Below are positions 18,770 through 29,636 of a stretch of DNA of 64,000 nucleotides, in pieces (position 1 is the stretch's first letter; the number at the start of each line of letters is the position of its first letter). Source of the DNA: Histomonas meleagridis (Eukaryota; Parabasalia; Tritrichomonadida; Dientamoebidae); the NCBI GenBank assembly GCA_020186115.1, contig WSYJ01000113.1, positions 310,001-374,000 on the forward strand, in the 5' to 3' direction. The translations under genes were made by a program, and so were the position numbers. A model generated the notes under the pieces. That model had not been told where the DNA came from and searched no databases. It worked only from the letters and a program-made list of their open reading frames with translations.

Positions 18770-19531
18770 ATAATTCAAACAGAGATACTTAATTTTATCA
18801 TAACGGTCAAATCACTTCACAAAAATAACAAAAAAAATGTCGAAACCTCCTTTACGATCACTTTGAAGGTAATGACTCGTGAAGTATATAATATAATGCT
18901 TGTAAAATTTCATAAGGAAAAAATGAAATCTGCTTAAATTCAATAATACATTGAAGGTTTGGTCAATTTTTTGAAGAAATGATTTCAAGCCAAAATAAGA
19001 ATTAATATTATATTTCAGGTGCTATAAAGAATGCAAAAAGCAAATGATTTCATAATTCATTTTTCTCACTATTTTATAAGCCAAGTAATTATTTATTTTA
19101 ATTTCAGTATTAAGCTCTCGAAATGGCAAACTAATTTAATCCTTATAAGTAGCATGTTAAACTAATTGTATTATAGGGACGAGAGTATGAGTATAAAAAG
19201 TGATTCCATCTCAGCAGGATATGGTTTGAAGCTTAATTTTGGTGAACAGGCTCAAGCATTCTTGATTCTGTTCACAAATGATCGTTATCTTCAGAAAAAA
19301 TCTATCGTTTGGCGTCAATGGTTATATTTACGATAGAAAATTGAACACATAACTGCCAATGAAATTTTTTTTTAACATTTCCAAATTTCTACTATATTCA
19401 TGACAACGAAAGCCTCAACTTATTTTTCACGTATCGGAAACATCGATCATAACAATTCATTTTTAATGGCGCACATTAAATAATGAAATTTTCCTTAAAA
19501 AAAAAAATTTTACAAATAAAAATTATTTTAT
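18770..19531. other. Intergenic region, mostly non-coding
   Basis: About 760 bases between the starts and ends of minus-strand genes. The only coding-like stretch is the small frame at 19187-19336, listed separately. Confidence 0.5.
19187..19336 (+). CDS. Short ORF, possible gene relic
   Basis: A 49-residue ORF from ATG to TAG in otherwise non-coding DNA. Its composition ('AGYGLKLNFGEQAQAFLI', 'WRQWLYLR') is more protein-like than the surrounding random frames, and it is richer in G and C. No family is recognised; it may be a fragment of a lost gene. Confidence 0.25.
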   Translation: MSIKSDSISAGYGLKLNFGEQAQAFLILFTNDRYLQKKSIVWRQWLYLR

Positions 19532-21931
19532 TCAATCAGTTCCTTTTTCTAGTTCAATAATTCTTTTTTGATACATTTTCGGTGCTCGACAATTAATTTG
19601 ATTATATGCCACTTTCCATAACCTTCTCAATTCTTTGTGTTCTTTTGCACTTTCCAGAGCAGCAATCACTGCATCAAATGACGCATCACCGATTTGGTGC
19701 TGCCACTTCTCCAAAACCTTTTTCGCAAGCTTTTCCCTCGTGCACACAACGCGTATTGTGCTGGCAGCCAAGTTATCCCTTGAAGTTGCCTCGATTAATG
19801 TTTCGATAACTCTTTGTGATAGATCTGTACCTTCTTCTGCCATTTGTGCGATTGCTGCATAGATAGCAAACCTTAGCTGTTCATTATTAGATTGTAATCC
19901 CCTAATAAGAATGCTTGTGGCTATGTTACGAGTTTGTTTCATCCCAATTAAACATCGAAGCGCCGATACAGAAATTGAATCATCTTCGACGGTTAACGAT
20001 AGAATACAACGTGCAGTAACCGCACTAACGTACTCCGGCTTGACATTTGTACGAGACAAGATTTCTAAAGCTAATTGAGCTTGAATACTTTTGAACGCAC
20101 ATATAAGGGCTTCTTCAGATTCGTTGTTACGACATGCAGAAACTATTAAATCAGTATCAATAAGATCATTACCTGTAGGTATTAATTGAAGAAATTGTAA
20201 TATAACTTCTCGTGGAACTGACGTCATATGCCGAAGTTTTGATGACGCCTCACGCGCTTTAGATGTTTTAAGAAATGCCGAATATCCTTTAGATACTAAT
20301 GTGGAATCAAGAGACGAGTGCGTTTCAAGGAAGTTCCAACACTTTTGGATGTGTTCATGTGGAATGGTCTCATTATAGATAATGTTGACAAACTCATCAA
20401 GTGAAGAATCTTCGAAATTATTACGGTTAATAAACTCATCAATCTCATGTGTTTCTTTGGCATCCTCAGAAAGGGAGACTTCTATGTAATTCATAAATAT
20501 TTTCATATCTGTTCCTGGATAATATACTTCTCCGGATTTAAAGAGCTTAAGAATGTCTTCAAATGTTGGACGTACTGTTGGGTTACGGTCCCAACAAGAT
20601 CTAATAAGGTTGAAGAGACCTGGATCGCAATCAGTATCAACAAGTTTAGGTCTGATATCATTATGAGCTACTTGATTGATAATTTCTTGAGGTTCCATTC
20701 CATGGTATGGTGTTTGATGGGTAAGAATTTCCCAAAGAACTATTCCATATGAATAAACATCAACTTTTGAATCATAAGATTCATTTGAATCGAGGAGCTC
20801 AGGTGCCATCCAATGAGGTGTGCCAACATTTTTCGTCATTATTGCCTTTTTCTCGAGTTTTCGAGAAAATCCAAAGTCGCATATTTTGGCATGCTTTTGA
20901 TCGTCAAGGAGAACGTTAAGAGATTTCAAGTCGCGGTGAACTATTTGCTTGGAGTGGAGGAAATTCATCCCTCTGGCGATGTCGAATGCACAAATGGATA
21001 AGTCGGTGTTATTGAGCTTGTGGTAGTTGTGGAGTTCATGATAAAGATTACCTCCTGACATCCATTCGGTGACAATTCGATATGGAGGATATTCAGTTGC
21101 ACCAAAAAATTTGAGAAGAGTAGGATGAACAGCCGTGGCAAGGACAGTGATTTCTCGTTGGTAACCACGGAATCGAAGTCCTGTTAATTTAGCATATTTC
21201 AGTTTCTTGATGGCAACTTTTTGTTTGGTTGATTTAATAATACCAAAATAAACATTGGCAGAAACTCCACTACCAATGATTTTCTTTTCTTCGAGATCAT
21301 TGGGATCAATAATCCATGTGGAATAATTGATTGGAATTGGTGAAAAAATTCGGGACGTGGTTGGATTGACTTGCTCATTTTGATATTCCTTACAGAAGTT
21401 TTGAATGCTTAAAAGTCTTGAGTTGATTGCTTGATATGCTTTAGATCCAATGTCTTTCCCATGCTTTTTGAGATAAGCTTGAAATGATATTTCAACAGCA
21501 TGCAAGTCGAGCAAGTGGAATTGAAGCCAGTTAGGATTACCAGCATCAAAAATTTGTGAATCTTCAGGATCAATTATCTGTGCAGCTTCATGTAATTTTT
21601 GCGTGATTTCACACATTTCTGAAGCAGTGTTTGTTGATGAATTATTTACTGCTGTGTGAGCCCAACAATGAGCCATGTTTTGACTGATAAGAGGCTTATA
21701 ACGATTTGTTAGATCATTAAATTTTTTCATAGCAAGCAATTCATTTTGGGTTATGGATTTCTTCACGTTTGCAAAGCGTTCAGTAAAGGCATTTGAAAAA
21801 GCGCGAAATTGAGATGCTGCATACATAAACTTTTTTTTGTGTGCGATTGCGTTGGACACTAGCATTTCAAGGTCACGTGCCATATTTTGTAGCTCATTGG
21901 AACAATCTTGGTAAGTCCAACTCAAGTTCAT
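19532..21931 (-). CDS. Tyrosine-kinase-like (TKL) Ser/Thr protein kinase with helical-repeat tail
   Basis: A 799-residue protein. Residues 1-205 are helical with no recognised domain. The kinase domain spans ~212-485: Gly loop 'IGSGVSANVYFG', Lys242 in 'VAIKK', 'VHRDLKSLNV' with catalytic Asp333, 'CDFGFSR' with Asp352, and 'GTPHWMAPELL'. The subdomain pattern is that of TKL kinases, which are hugely expanded in trichomonads. The C-terminal ~300 residues are helix-rich and look like ARM/HEAT-type repeats ('LALEILSRTNVKPEYVS', 'ISVSALRCLIGM'), probably a scaffold or autoinhibitory region. All catalytic residues are present, so it should be active. The substrate and pathway are unknown. The ATG at 21931 is well isolated. 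Confidence 0.92.
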   Translation of the reverse strand: MNLSWTYQDCSNELQNMARDLEMLVSNAIAHKKKFMYAASQFRAFSNAFTERFANVKKSITQNELLAMKKFNDLTNRYKPLISQNMAHCWAHTAVNNSSTNTASEMCEITQKLHEAAQIIDPEDSQIFDAGNPNWLQFHLLDLHAVEISFQAYLKKHGKDIGSKAYQAINSRLLSIQNFCKEYQNEQVNPTTSRIFSPIPINYSTWIIDPNDLEEKKIIGSGVSANVYFGIIKSTKQKVAIKKLKYAKLTGLRFRGYQREITVLATAVHPTLLKFFGATEYPPYRIVTEWMSGGNLYHELHNYHKLNNTDLSICAFDIARGMNFLHSKQIVHRDLKSLNVLLDDQKHAKICDFGFSRKLEKKAIMTKNVGTPHWMAPELLDSNESYDSKVDVYSYGIVLWEILTHQTPYHGMEPQEIINQVAHNDIRPKLVDTDCDPGLFNLIRSCWDRNPTVRPTFEDILKLFKSGEVYYPGTDMKIFMNYIEVSLSEDAKETHEIDEFINRNNFEDSSLDEFVNIIYNETIPHEHIQKCWNFLETHSSLDSTLVSKGYSAFLKTSKAREASSKLRHMTSVPREVILQFLQLIPTGNDLIDTDLIVSACRNNESEEALICAFKSIQAQLALEILSRTNVKPEYVSAVTARCILSLTVEDDSISVSALRCLIGMKQTRNIATSILIRGLQSNNEQLRFAIYAAIAQMAEEGTDLSQRVIETLIEATSRDNLAASTIRVVCTREKLAKKVLEKWQHQIGDASFDAVIAALESAKEHKELRRLWKVAYNQINCRAPKMYQKRIIELEKGTD

Positions 21932-23525
21932 GCAGCGCTTATTTTTTTATATTCATTCAAAAATTCTGATGTTTATAGTGATGGAGATTTAATTTGAACG
22001 GTGGGAGCTTGAAAACCCACTTTTTGAATTATTTATTTTGACAAAAAGTGATCTGATAAATGGGGTCATTCAACTTTTTGAGGTAAGCTTCACCTTCTGG
22101 TTGACCTGTTATTAGCGAAACAATATTACAAAAAATATTGTTCAAGAATAATCTTTTCTCATAAGGAATACAATATAAACCAAAAAGGGACAATATACTT
22201 ATCTTATTAACTTCTCGGATGAATCACAAAATTTCATGTTAGTTTCACTTTTGTGTACGGTTTTTATCGTATTTATATTCAAAATCGATTTGATTAATTT
22301 CTCAATTAGAGCTGGCGAGCAAAAATTCAGATTTATACAAGGAAATGTTTTTTAGCAAAATGGAATTTTCCAATAGAACTGGCTATACCCGAACCTAGAT
22401 TTCTTAATCAGATAAGTGAGAAAAAAATCAAATCAATGAATTTTTATATTTAAAAACACAGTATTTATGAAGAAATATATATAAGTAATGAAACTCCATC
22501 GGAATTATGAAATTGTCTTCTTCCATGATTGAGATATTTCAATCAAAAAAAAAAGTTAACGTGCATTATGCCGATCAACGCGCATTCAAAAAGTAAAAGA
22601 AAACATTATCGAAACGAAATTGCTCGAAAGAACTGAGAAATCATGACAAGGATCTCAAAAATCAATGTTTGATTCAAAGTTCATTTAAAAAATAAAATTT
22701 TAAATCAATTTTTTTTTCTTATGAAACAATTATGAACTTGAGTGGTATGAGATTTTTTTATGCTAATTAGCTTGTTTTATTCATTAAAATGAAATCTATG
22801 GAAAAGCTGAGCAAAAAAGAATTCACAATTTCAAAAGTAAGACGAACTTATATTTAAATTATTTCTGATTTCGGTTTTTATAAATCATAAAAAAAAATTG
22901 ATTATCAATGGTGTCCTTCCTATCAAAATTGGAACATGGACAGTAGTGACTGTAAATTTGCTGTATTATATATTTATTTTCTCTCTCTTAATTGTTTGGC
23001 GTTCATTTTTTTATTTTCTTTCCTGAATGTTAACCGCTTTCAACGCACTTTTTAAAGGCAGAACGTTTTTAATTTCAACAACAAATTTTTCTGACACCAC
23101 TGAAATATCGTGAGCCATAGAAAAAATAATATGAAAGTATCTTCGGAAAAAATTAATTTTTCTCTATATATCTTCAATTTTAAAACTGCCGTGTATCTTT
23201 TAATGTTATTTTATTTCGTTAACTATAAATAAAAAAACTTATAATTGAGATTTTCGTGTCGAGACATAAATTCATTTCGTTTCATGAAACTTTTTCAATT
23301 TCAACGTCTTCCCTGGAATTCGGTTTGATAATATAAATATCTCAAAGAATTCGTAGAATAAGACAATACTTTCTCGAAATAAAATTAAACATTGTATGTT
23401 AATTATGATTTTGCAATTATTTCTCTTAATAATTTCAAAGTGTCGAAATAATCCTGTTTTGTTTAATTGCAGAATGAACGATAAACCTGAATATCAAAAA
23501 GGTCGTTTCTCACACCCAAGCCCCA
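21932..23525. other. Long intergenic region between divergent genes
   Basis: About 1.6 kb between the TKL kinase start and the Myb start. AT-rich with many homopolymer runs. Six frames show only short stop-broken stretches; no RNA gene, TIR or tandem repeat is visible. Confidence 0.5.
23510..23514 (+). promoter_or_regulatory. Initiator (Inr) candidate for the Myb gene
   Basis: TCACA matches TCA+1-Y-W; transcription from the central A gives a 14-base leader to the ATG at 23526. Confidence 0.5.
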
Positions 23526-24566
23526 ATGGAAAATTCTTCACCGCTTCTCGATATTGCATTATCATATGTAAAGCAAGTCGCGCCCCATATACTCGACAAT
23601 CCAGAAGCGAGAGAAGAAATAACTAACGTTTTTAATAAATTCTTATCAAACTCTATTTCAAGGGAGGAAGTTAATGAAGTTGTCCGAAGGTACACTGGAT
23701 CTTCACAACCACTAGAAAGAATTGAGACAATCTTAAATACTCCTGATACTCCACTAAGCTCAAATACACCTTTATGTTTTGATCCAATTTCTTCTCTTCG
23801 CAAGAAAACAAGACCATGGTCACAGATAGAAGACATTCGCCTTCTCGCAGGCATTCACAAATTCGGTGTTGAAAATTGGGCTTCTATTGCCAAATTTATT
23901 GGAAATGGCAGAACAAGAGCCCAATGTTCACAGAGATGGTGTCGATGTCTCGATCCTAAAATCTCTAAGGATCAATGGACGGATGAAGAAGAAGAAAAAT
24001 TGATAAATCTAATCAAAAATAATCAAAATCGCGGGTGGACCTCTATTGCATCTTTAATGGTTCATAGAAGTGACGTTCAATGCAGATATCACTTTTTGCA
24101 AATGCAACGAGATGGAAAAATATCAAAAGAAATTGCAGAACTCATTCCAGAACGCCAACAGCGGTCAATCCCAGCGCCACCAAATCGCAGCCAACAATCT
24201 CTTGGCAGTAATTTGGGTATTGGTTTCAATCTCGGAAATGCACCGTTAACAAAATCACAACCATCTTTCCAACTTCAGAGTGCCCCGCAACCACAACAGT
24301 ACAGCCCAATATCTCCTTACACATTACAAGCAAAAAATCTCCCACAAAAGAGAAGAACAAATTCGCAAGCTGCTATTGACTTCCAGCAAGCATTCAGCCC
24401 GAATGTGTTGGGAAGCTTCAATTCAGACGATCATTCTGTGCCTCAGCCACCAAAATTAACGCCTTCATTTTTCGAAGATTTGAATACGAATAATCCATTC
24501 GAACAAAATAGCGATTTTGATGAATTCTCTAAAGAGTTCGACTCTTTTTCGATGCAGATGTGGTAA
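23526..24566 (+). CDS. R2R3 Myb DNA-binding protein
   Basis: A 346-residue nuclear factor. Two Myb repeats lie at ~96-146 and ~148-196. The first has Trp at 'RPWSQIED', 'NWASIAKFI' and 'QRWCRCLDP'; the second has 'DQWTDEEEE', 'GWTSIASLM' and a degenerate third position 'CRYHFLQM'. The N-terminal ~90 residues are helical with a possible dimerisation or interaction role, and the C-terminal ~150 residues are low-complexity Gln/Ser/Pro/Asn with an acidic-aromatic end, as in activation domains. Trichomonads have a large Myb family; some control iron-responsive and cell-cycle genes. Its target is unknown. Confidence 0.9.
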   Translation: MENSSPLLDIALSYVKQVAPHILDNPEAREEITNVFNKFLSNSISREEVNEVVRRYTGSSQPLERIETILNTPDTPLSSNTPLCFDPISSLRKKTRPWSQIEDIRLLAGIHKFGVENWASIAKFIGNGRTRAQCSQRWCRCLDPKISKDQWTDEEEEKLINLIKNNQNRGWTSIASLMVHRSDVQCRYHFLQMQRDGKISKEIAELIPERQQRSIPAPPNRSQQSLGSNLGIGFNLGNAPLTKSQPSFQLQSAPQPQQYSPISPYTLQAKNLPQKRRTNSQAAIDFQQAFSPNVLGSFNSDDHSVPQPPKLTPSFFEDLNTNNPFEQNSDFDEFSKEFDSFSMQMW

Positions 24567-25054
24567 TAAGATAAAAATATTGTGTTGTCGCAAATCTACA
24601 AATAATTAGTAAAAGGAAATGTTTTTCTGATTTTTATGTTTTTGTATACTTTGGCCCAAGGTGATTTAAAGACATGTTTTCATTGCAAATGATTCAAATA
24701 GTTTTTGATGTTGTCCCATTTTTCAGTTAATTAAAGTTTTGCGACGATAGAGTTGAATGAATTAAGAATCATCGTATTTATATTCAAAAACTGGATTATC
24801 TCACCATTTTATTTCTTGATTCATATATTTGGATTATTCATATTATTCATATTATTATTTTCATCTCCGGCACTACTAGATGATAAATCATCCTCGAATA
24901 AAACATCTCACATTGATGACATCTTTTATATTTAGGTTCTAACCTACAATGTTTGAAGTATAATATTTCATTCATCGTAGAACATATCTTGATACAAAAC
25001 AGACAAAAATCTTTGCTTAAGAAAGATGATGTAGATTATCGTTTACTAAGTAAA
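24567..25054. other. Convergent intergenic region
   Basis: About 490 bases. A 60-codon hydrophobic frame near 24753 lacks an ATG and has no family signal, so it is not called. Confidence 0.5.
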
Positions 25055-25288
25055 CTAGACTTTGCTACCGCAAAAATCGCAGCAGTTAACCTTGTGCTTG
25101 CTAGAGCAACGGCTGCAAAGTCTTCCCATTGTTGAGTTTCCTCTTGTCTTTCCACAAACTGGACATTTCATCCCAAGTTTTCTTGAATTACGGCAATCCT
25201 TGCATGCTTTTACACCATTATGTGAAGCACCTGAAGCACCACAAACTGCACACTTTGATGCACAACCTTGGCAAACTGATACAGACAT
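25055..25288 (-). CDS. Small cysteine-rich zinc-ribbon protein (unknown)
   Basis: A 77-residue protein with 14 Cys, most in C-x-x-C knuckles: 'CQGCASKCAVCG', 'CKDCRN', 'CPVCGK', 'CSRCSS' and 'CCDFCG'. This spacing allows two or three zinc sites. The remainder is Lys/Arg/Ser-rich, suggesting RNA, DNA or ubiquitin-pathway binding, but no known family is matched. Two TCACTT-type initiators lie within 12 bases of the ATG, which supports the start and a real gene. Confidence 0.65.
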   Translation of the reverse strand: MSVSVCQGCASKCAVCGASGASHNGVKACKDCRNSRKLGMKCPVCGKTRGNSTMGRLCSRCSSKHKVNCCDFCGSKV

Positions 25289-26838
25289 AAGTGAAGTGAT
25301 TTTTTATTGTCAATTTTTTCAGGAGAAAATTGAGAAGAAAGGCATTTTTTTCTATTTGTTTTAAAATTTCTGCCATTAAACTCAAAAAATTCAAATAAAT
25401 GCCAACCCATAAAAAAATTTCGTGATCGTAGTAAAAAAATCCATAGACTTCTCTTGAGAAAATGTTTGTTTATTTATAAGCCTCTGATTTTGAAACTGAA
25501 AATAGTGTCAAAACTTGTATGGATATGTTGATAAGATAATAAAAATTTGGATTTTGTTTTCTTTGTGATTTTGAAACTTTATTTTTGGAACAACTCACAA
25601 ATTTAAATATTAGATAGGGGAAATTTTATGGAAATTTTATGTTTAAATTTTCTTTTGTAAAGAGGTATATTTTTTGTAATATGCAATAATTTTTGAAGAG
25701 CTGAATGTTCACATTCGTATCGTTAGTAATGAAAAATTTACCAATATATGTAACCATTTGGAATAATTCAACATTCACTTTAAAACACATATAATGAAAG
25801 TTTGTAAATTTTTCAAATATTTTCATATAGATTGAGTGTACCAACGTTCATTCCTGTTGGAAATAACCAACTACTGATAGATTTAGTTGGGATCTGATCT
25901 TTAAAGAAAAAGATGTTGAAAGACAAATAGTTTAAATCAATTGCAATAGCAAATGCTCAAAATATGAATTAAAATAACTATAAAGCAAAAGTATATTGTT
26001 AAAGTATATCAACATTCTGGTTAACGAAGAACAGCTAATAAAATTTTTTAAACAATGAAAAAAATTCTGGAATTGGATTTCAATATTTCTAAAAATAATA
26101 TCCTACTGGCGATTGGATTATATACTGCTGTTATTAAATATATTTTTATATTTCAAGATTAAAAGCAAACCTGTTTCTTGTAAATTTTTAAAAGATAATA
26201 CATATTTATCAAGAATAAAAGTACAATAATGTACTCGAAGGAAATATTAAAATTGAGGAAACTCAAAAAAATCAATGAGGTGAGTGCAAATATTATTTCG
26301 TTACATATACTTTAAGTAAACAAATCTCGAAATAATTCATTCATTGAAGGACTATTTTATGCAATTCAATTCCACATAAATGATATATTTCATTCATTTT
26401 TATGAAAATAATCCATATCAAATTTAGAATGATTAAAATATTTCGGAGTGAATTATGTGGATAAAAAGAGTTAAAAATGTAATATTGGCGATAATGATAT
26501 TTGTAAAAGAAGTGTTTCTTGATGAAATTTTTATTTGATGACTGTGTCCTAGTAAACAAAGTAAAATCATCTTTAAGATGCATTACAAAACACAAAAATT
26601 TACAAAATGATCAAAAGGAAATCATCACAACGAATGTCATATATACCTATAATTGAGCGCTCTTTCTCATAAGGACTGAATTCTTATCTTCATTTAAATT
26701 TTAGCTTTGTTTGGTTTACTTCTCATTTTCTTTCGAATGTTATCTTCAAGTACCACTCACATTACTATATTAATAAATATTCATATCAAACCATAAAAAA
26801 GTTAAAAAGCATAAATTCGTTACTAGAATTATGATCAT
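25289..26838. other. Long AT-rich intergenic region
   Basis: About 1.55 kb with only short hydrophobic stop-broken frames. No conserved element, RNA gene or repeat is seen. Confidence 0.5.
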
Positions 26839-27453
26839 TTAGTAAAATTGATTGTAATTTGTTGATTGCGGAGTACTTTGTTCATATAATTGTACAGTAT
26901 TATCGAGTGGTTGTGTTGGTTCTTCTTCTTCTGGTACACCATAGTCTGTATTTATTAAATATACCAATAATACAAAATGGGTTAAAATATAATATGACAA
27001 TATGGCTGAACTCATTGCATTAGCATTGAAGCATCCGTTACTAAGCTTTTCAGTGGGTGAGAAATATGGAACCAATTCGTAACATTTGTCAACTGATCCA
27101 TCAAACACAAAAATAAGTAGTGCAATGATCGGACCTAGACTAAAGAATGCAGTGAGCCATACGAATACTTTGATGGCTATTCTTTTACTGCAGCAGTTGC
27201 AGCATAAAAATATGAAAGTTAATGATGCAAAGAATAATTCAATTGGTACGGTGCTTAATAAGGTAACCGGGAAATAATCCAAGTCTAAACTATGGTAATC
27301 ATCACTATCATATGAATAAAAATATGTTTGTTCGTAGAGCAACATTATTGATAAAGCAAGTGACCAAACCAATCCTCCAAAGTAAAGTAACACCAAAAAC
27401 GCTCTTATAATGGTTGACCTTTTACATTTGTATGATATATTATCATCATTCAT
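26839..27453 (-). CDS. Four-transmembrane protein (tetraspanin-like topology)
   Basis: A 204-residue protein with four hydrophobic segments at ~15-39, ~62-85, ~92-116 and ~145-167, a first loop of ~22 residues rich in Tyr and Asp, and a second loop with two Cys ('VDKCYELV', 'SNGCFNAN'). Helix 2 ends in 'CCNCC', a likely palmitoylation cluster, as in tetraspanins and related small tetraspans. The tail is Glu/Pro/Gln-rich and ends 'NYNQFY'. The second loop is shorter than in true tetraspanins and lacks a CCG motif, so only the topology is claimed. Confidence 0.65.
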   Translation of the reverse strand: MNDDNISYKCKRSTIIRAFLVLLYFGGLVWSLALSIMLLYEQTYFYSYDSDDYHSLDLDYFPVTLLSTVPIELFFASLTFIFLCCNCCSKRIAIKVFVWLTAFFSLGPIIALLIFVFDGSVDKCYELVPYFSPTEKLSNGCFNANAMSSAILSYYILTHFVLLVYLINTDYGVPEEEEPTQPLDNTVQLYEQSTPQSTNYNQFY

Positions 27454-28410
27454 GTCGCAATGGTGTTGATTGGACGGTTTTCATTTGAACGAAGAATGAC
27501 GGTTAATGTATTTTGACTAGTTTACAATATACCAAAATTTCTTATCGTGCAATTCAATTGGGTTTACATTCAAAAGTGCTACTGATTTTTTGAAGAACAA
27601 AAATCAACCAAATGATATTCTGGTGTTTTTATAATAATCATATTTACTGAAAAGAAAATGATGTCTCAAAAATTATGTTTACAATGCGTCTCAATTATGA
27701 ATTAAAATAGAAAAATAGAAATAAGTTAAAACACGTTAACCTTGATCACATATTTGCATAACAAAATGGACAAAGTTTAAGAGCAAATGTATGCATAGCT
27801 AGTTAAAAGTATTTTCTGGTTGGTAATACTTTTATAATTATAATTGATTCCATCTTCTATGTTTAGTAGTGAATACTTTGAGATCACCAAAACAATACAT
27901 TGAATAGCTTATGTATAAATAATTATACTACTATAAACAATTTTTTTATATATTTAAAAATTAAAAAAAAATCAAAATAATATTGATTTGATTTATAAAT
28001 CCAAACGCAAAACATGAATCAACACAAACATATGAAAACAGTTAACTTATAACATTAAAGAGAAAAATCAAATCAAATAAATCGAGACATATCACAATAC
28101 AGTAATATGGCTGAAAAAAATGTATTATTCTTGATTTACATGCACGATAGGTGTCAAATATATAACGTCCTCCAACTACCACTACTAACTTTTTCAGTGA
28201 AAATCAACTTTTTAATAATATGTTATAACATATTTGAACGTGCCTTGTAATAATCATAAAATTGAGAGGCATTGACTTTTAGCGACCGTTTAGAAATTGA
28301 CAGAGTCGTATCATTAGCACTCAAAAATTCTTTCATAGTTTAGTTCAATTGACTGTAACATTCAAATTTTGAACGATTATTGAAACAATTGTCAGTTTGC
28401 CAACATTAAA
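27454..28410. other. Intergenic between divergent genes
   Basis: About 950 bases, AT-rich. A TTGACAG heptamer lies at 28297-28303, 108 bases before the next start. Otherwise nothing is seen. Confidence 0.5.
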
Positions 28411-29013
28411 ATGCTTGCTTTACTTGCAACCTTTGCTTGCTCAATCCCAAGCTCTGGAAGGGCAACATTCACCACAACAGTCAATGTTCGTGCTTCCCCA
28501 TCAACATCATCAGCTGTTGTTGCACAATACAGTGCTGGTCAATCTGTTACCTATGATAGCATCTACTCTAACGAAGGCCGCACATGGATTTCATACATTG
28601 GTGGATCAGGAAACCGTCGCTATTGCTGCGCAATTGATACAAACGGAGCTCAATATATCACAGTTGGTGGTGGTGGCAGTCCATCTCCAAGCCTTCCATA
28701 CTTACAACGCCAATCAAGCCACTCCTCAGTTCGTCAATGGGGTTGCCTCTTCTGCGCCTGCTGCTGGGTTGGTGGACTCAACACAATTGGTGAAGTCGAT
28801 GCTGCTTTCACATGGGCCAGGAACAACAACTACGTCCGTTGGGATGCATATGTTTTAATCGGTTCACAAGATCTCTCTCAACGTATCGCTAACCATTATG
28901 GACGCACTAAGAAGTCAGGATGTGTCATCGTTCACGGAAATGGTCACTTCTATGTCACTGACACAAGCGGCAGAGAAATCTACAATTCTGCTGGTTGGGG
29001 CTGGGGTCATTAA
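28411..29013 (+). CDS. Secreted SH3b protein with C39/papain-like cysteine peptidase domain (putative)
   Basis: A 200-residue protein beginning with a signal peptide (MLALLATFACS). Residues ~20-85 match a bacterial-type SH3 domain ('TVNVRASPSTSS', 'GQSVTYDSIYSNEGRTWISYIG'), the usual cell-wall-binding module. Residues ~95-200 have a Q-W-G-C pattern with clustered Cys112/115/117/118 and a downstream 'GNGHFYVTD' with His179, the Cys/His order of C39-like and other papain-fold peptidases. Trichomonads have acquired SH3b-NlpC/P60 enzymes from bacteria that cut peptidoglycan; this protein has a similar plan but a different catalytic domain. A role against bacteria is inferred. The gene is visibly richer in G and C than its flanks, which fits high expression or transfer. 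Confidence 0.6.
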   Translation: MLALLATFACSIPSSGRATFTTTVNVRASPSTSSAVVAQYSAGQSVTYDSIYSNEGRTWISYIGGSGNRRYCCAIDTNGAQYITVGGGGSPSPSLPYLQRQSSHSSVRQWGCLFCACCWVGGLNTIGEVDAAFTWARNNNYVRWDAYVLIGSQDLSQRIANHYGRTKKSGCVIVHGNGHFYVTDTSGREIYNSAGWGWGH

Positions 29014-29308
29014 ATAAAACCTCCTCACTATTCACGTTTTTTATTCAATATTTTGAATGTAAGAGTTCCTTTTTTTATTGTAAACTTCTTTTTAACGAAG
29101 TAATTAATTGTACAATTAATTATGTAAAATAAACAATACTTCTATATATCATAAATCATCATTAATCTGGCATTAGGTTGAATAAGGTCAAGGAGCTGCC
29201 TATTATATCTTAAGAATATGTTTGTTTGAGTTAAAAAAAAAAATTTTGTTTGCATTAAATGAACGTTTATTTGAGATAACGTATTTTATGTAATCAAATG
29301 GATTTTGT

Positions 29309-29590
29309 TGTGAAGATTTCGAGGAAGTTCAGATTCCTGTTGATATCACAGTTTCGAGCTACGAAACTCTCCTAATTTTAATGAAAATCTAATTATGCCG
29401 GCGTTTTGATGCCAACAATTTCACTACAAGTACACAAATTATTGACCATATTATAGAACTTGCAAGTACTTTTCAGGATGATCAATTACAGTTTGTAATT
29501 TCATGTTTGCAGCGCTTGCCAAAAATTCGTGTGCTTCAAAATGGGCGCTATTCAATACGAATTAATTCCTATTCAAAAATTGAAAATTGA
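29309..29590 (+). pseudogene. Decayed gene fragment, possibly BTB/POZ-like
   Basis: A frame with one internal TAA (near 29390) reads 'CEDFEEVQIPVDITVSSYET' then, after the stop, 'FDANNFTTSTQIIDHIIELAS' and 'FVISCLQRLPKIRVL'. The strand-helix pattern and 'N...ELA..FQDDQL..FVISCL' resemble the end of a BTB domain. There is no start and no complete gene. Confidence 0.3.
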
Positions 29591-29636
29591 AAAGATTATT
29601 TCCGAAACGATAACTTTTTTAATTAAAAATTGGGGT

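Noticed and set aside
23396-23626. 76-codon ORF upstream of and overlapping the Myb start
   Set aside because: Overlaps the Myb frame and its Inr; no recognisable domain. It could be an upstream ORF but nothing supports translation.
24753-24935. 60-codon hydrophobic ORF
   Set aside because: Starts at TTG with no ATG and no family signal.
25626-26595. Minus-strand hydrophobic ORFs of 72 and 84 codons
   Set aside because: AT-rich chance frames full of Ile, Phe, Asn and Lys with no domain, initiator or neighbour support.
28397-28858. 153-codon ORF overlapping the SH3b gene in another frame
   Set aside because: No ATG-led domain; the overlapping frame has the signal peptide, SH3b motif and conserved Cys/His pattern.
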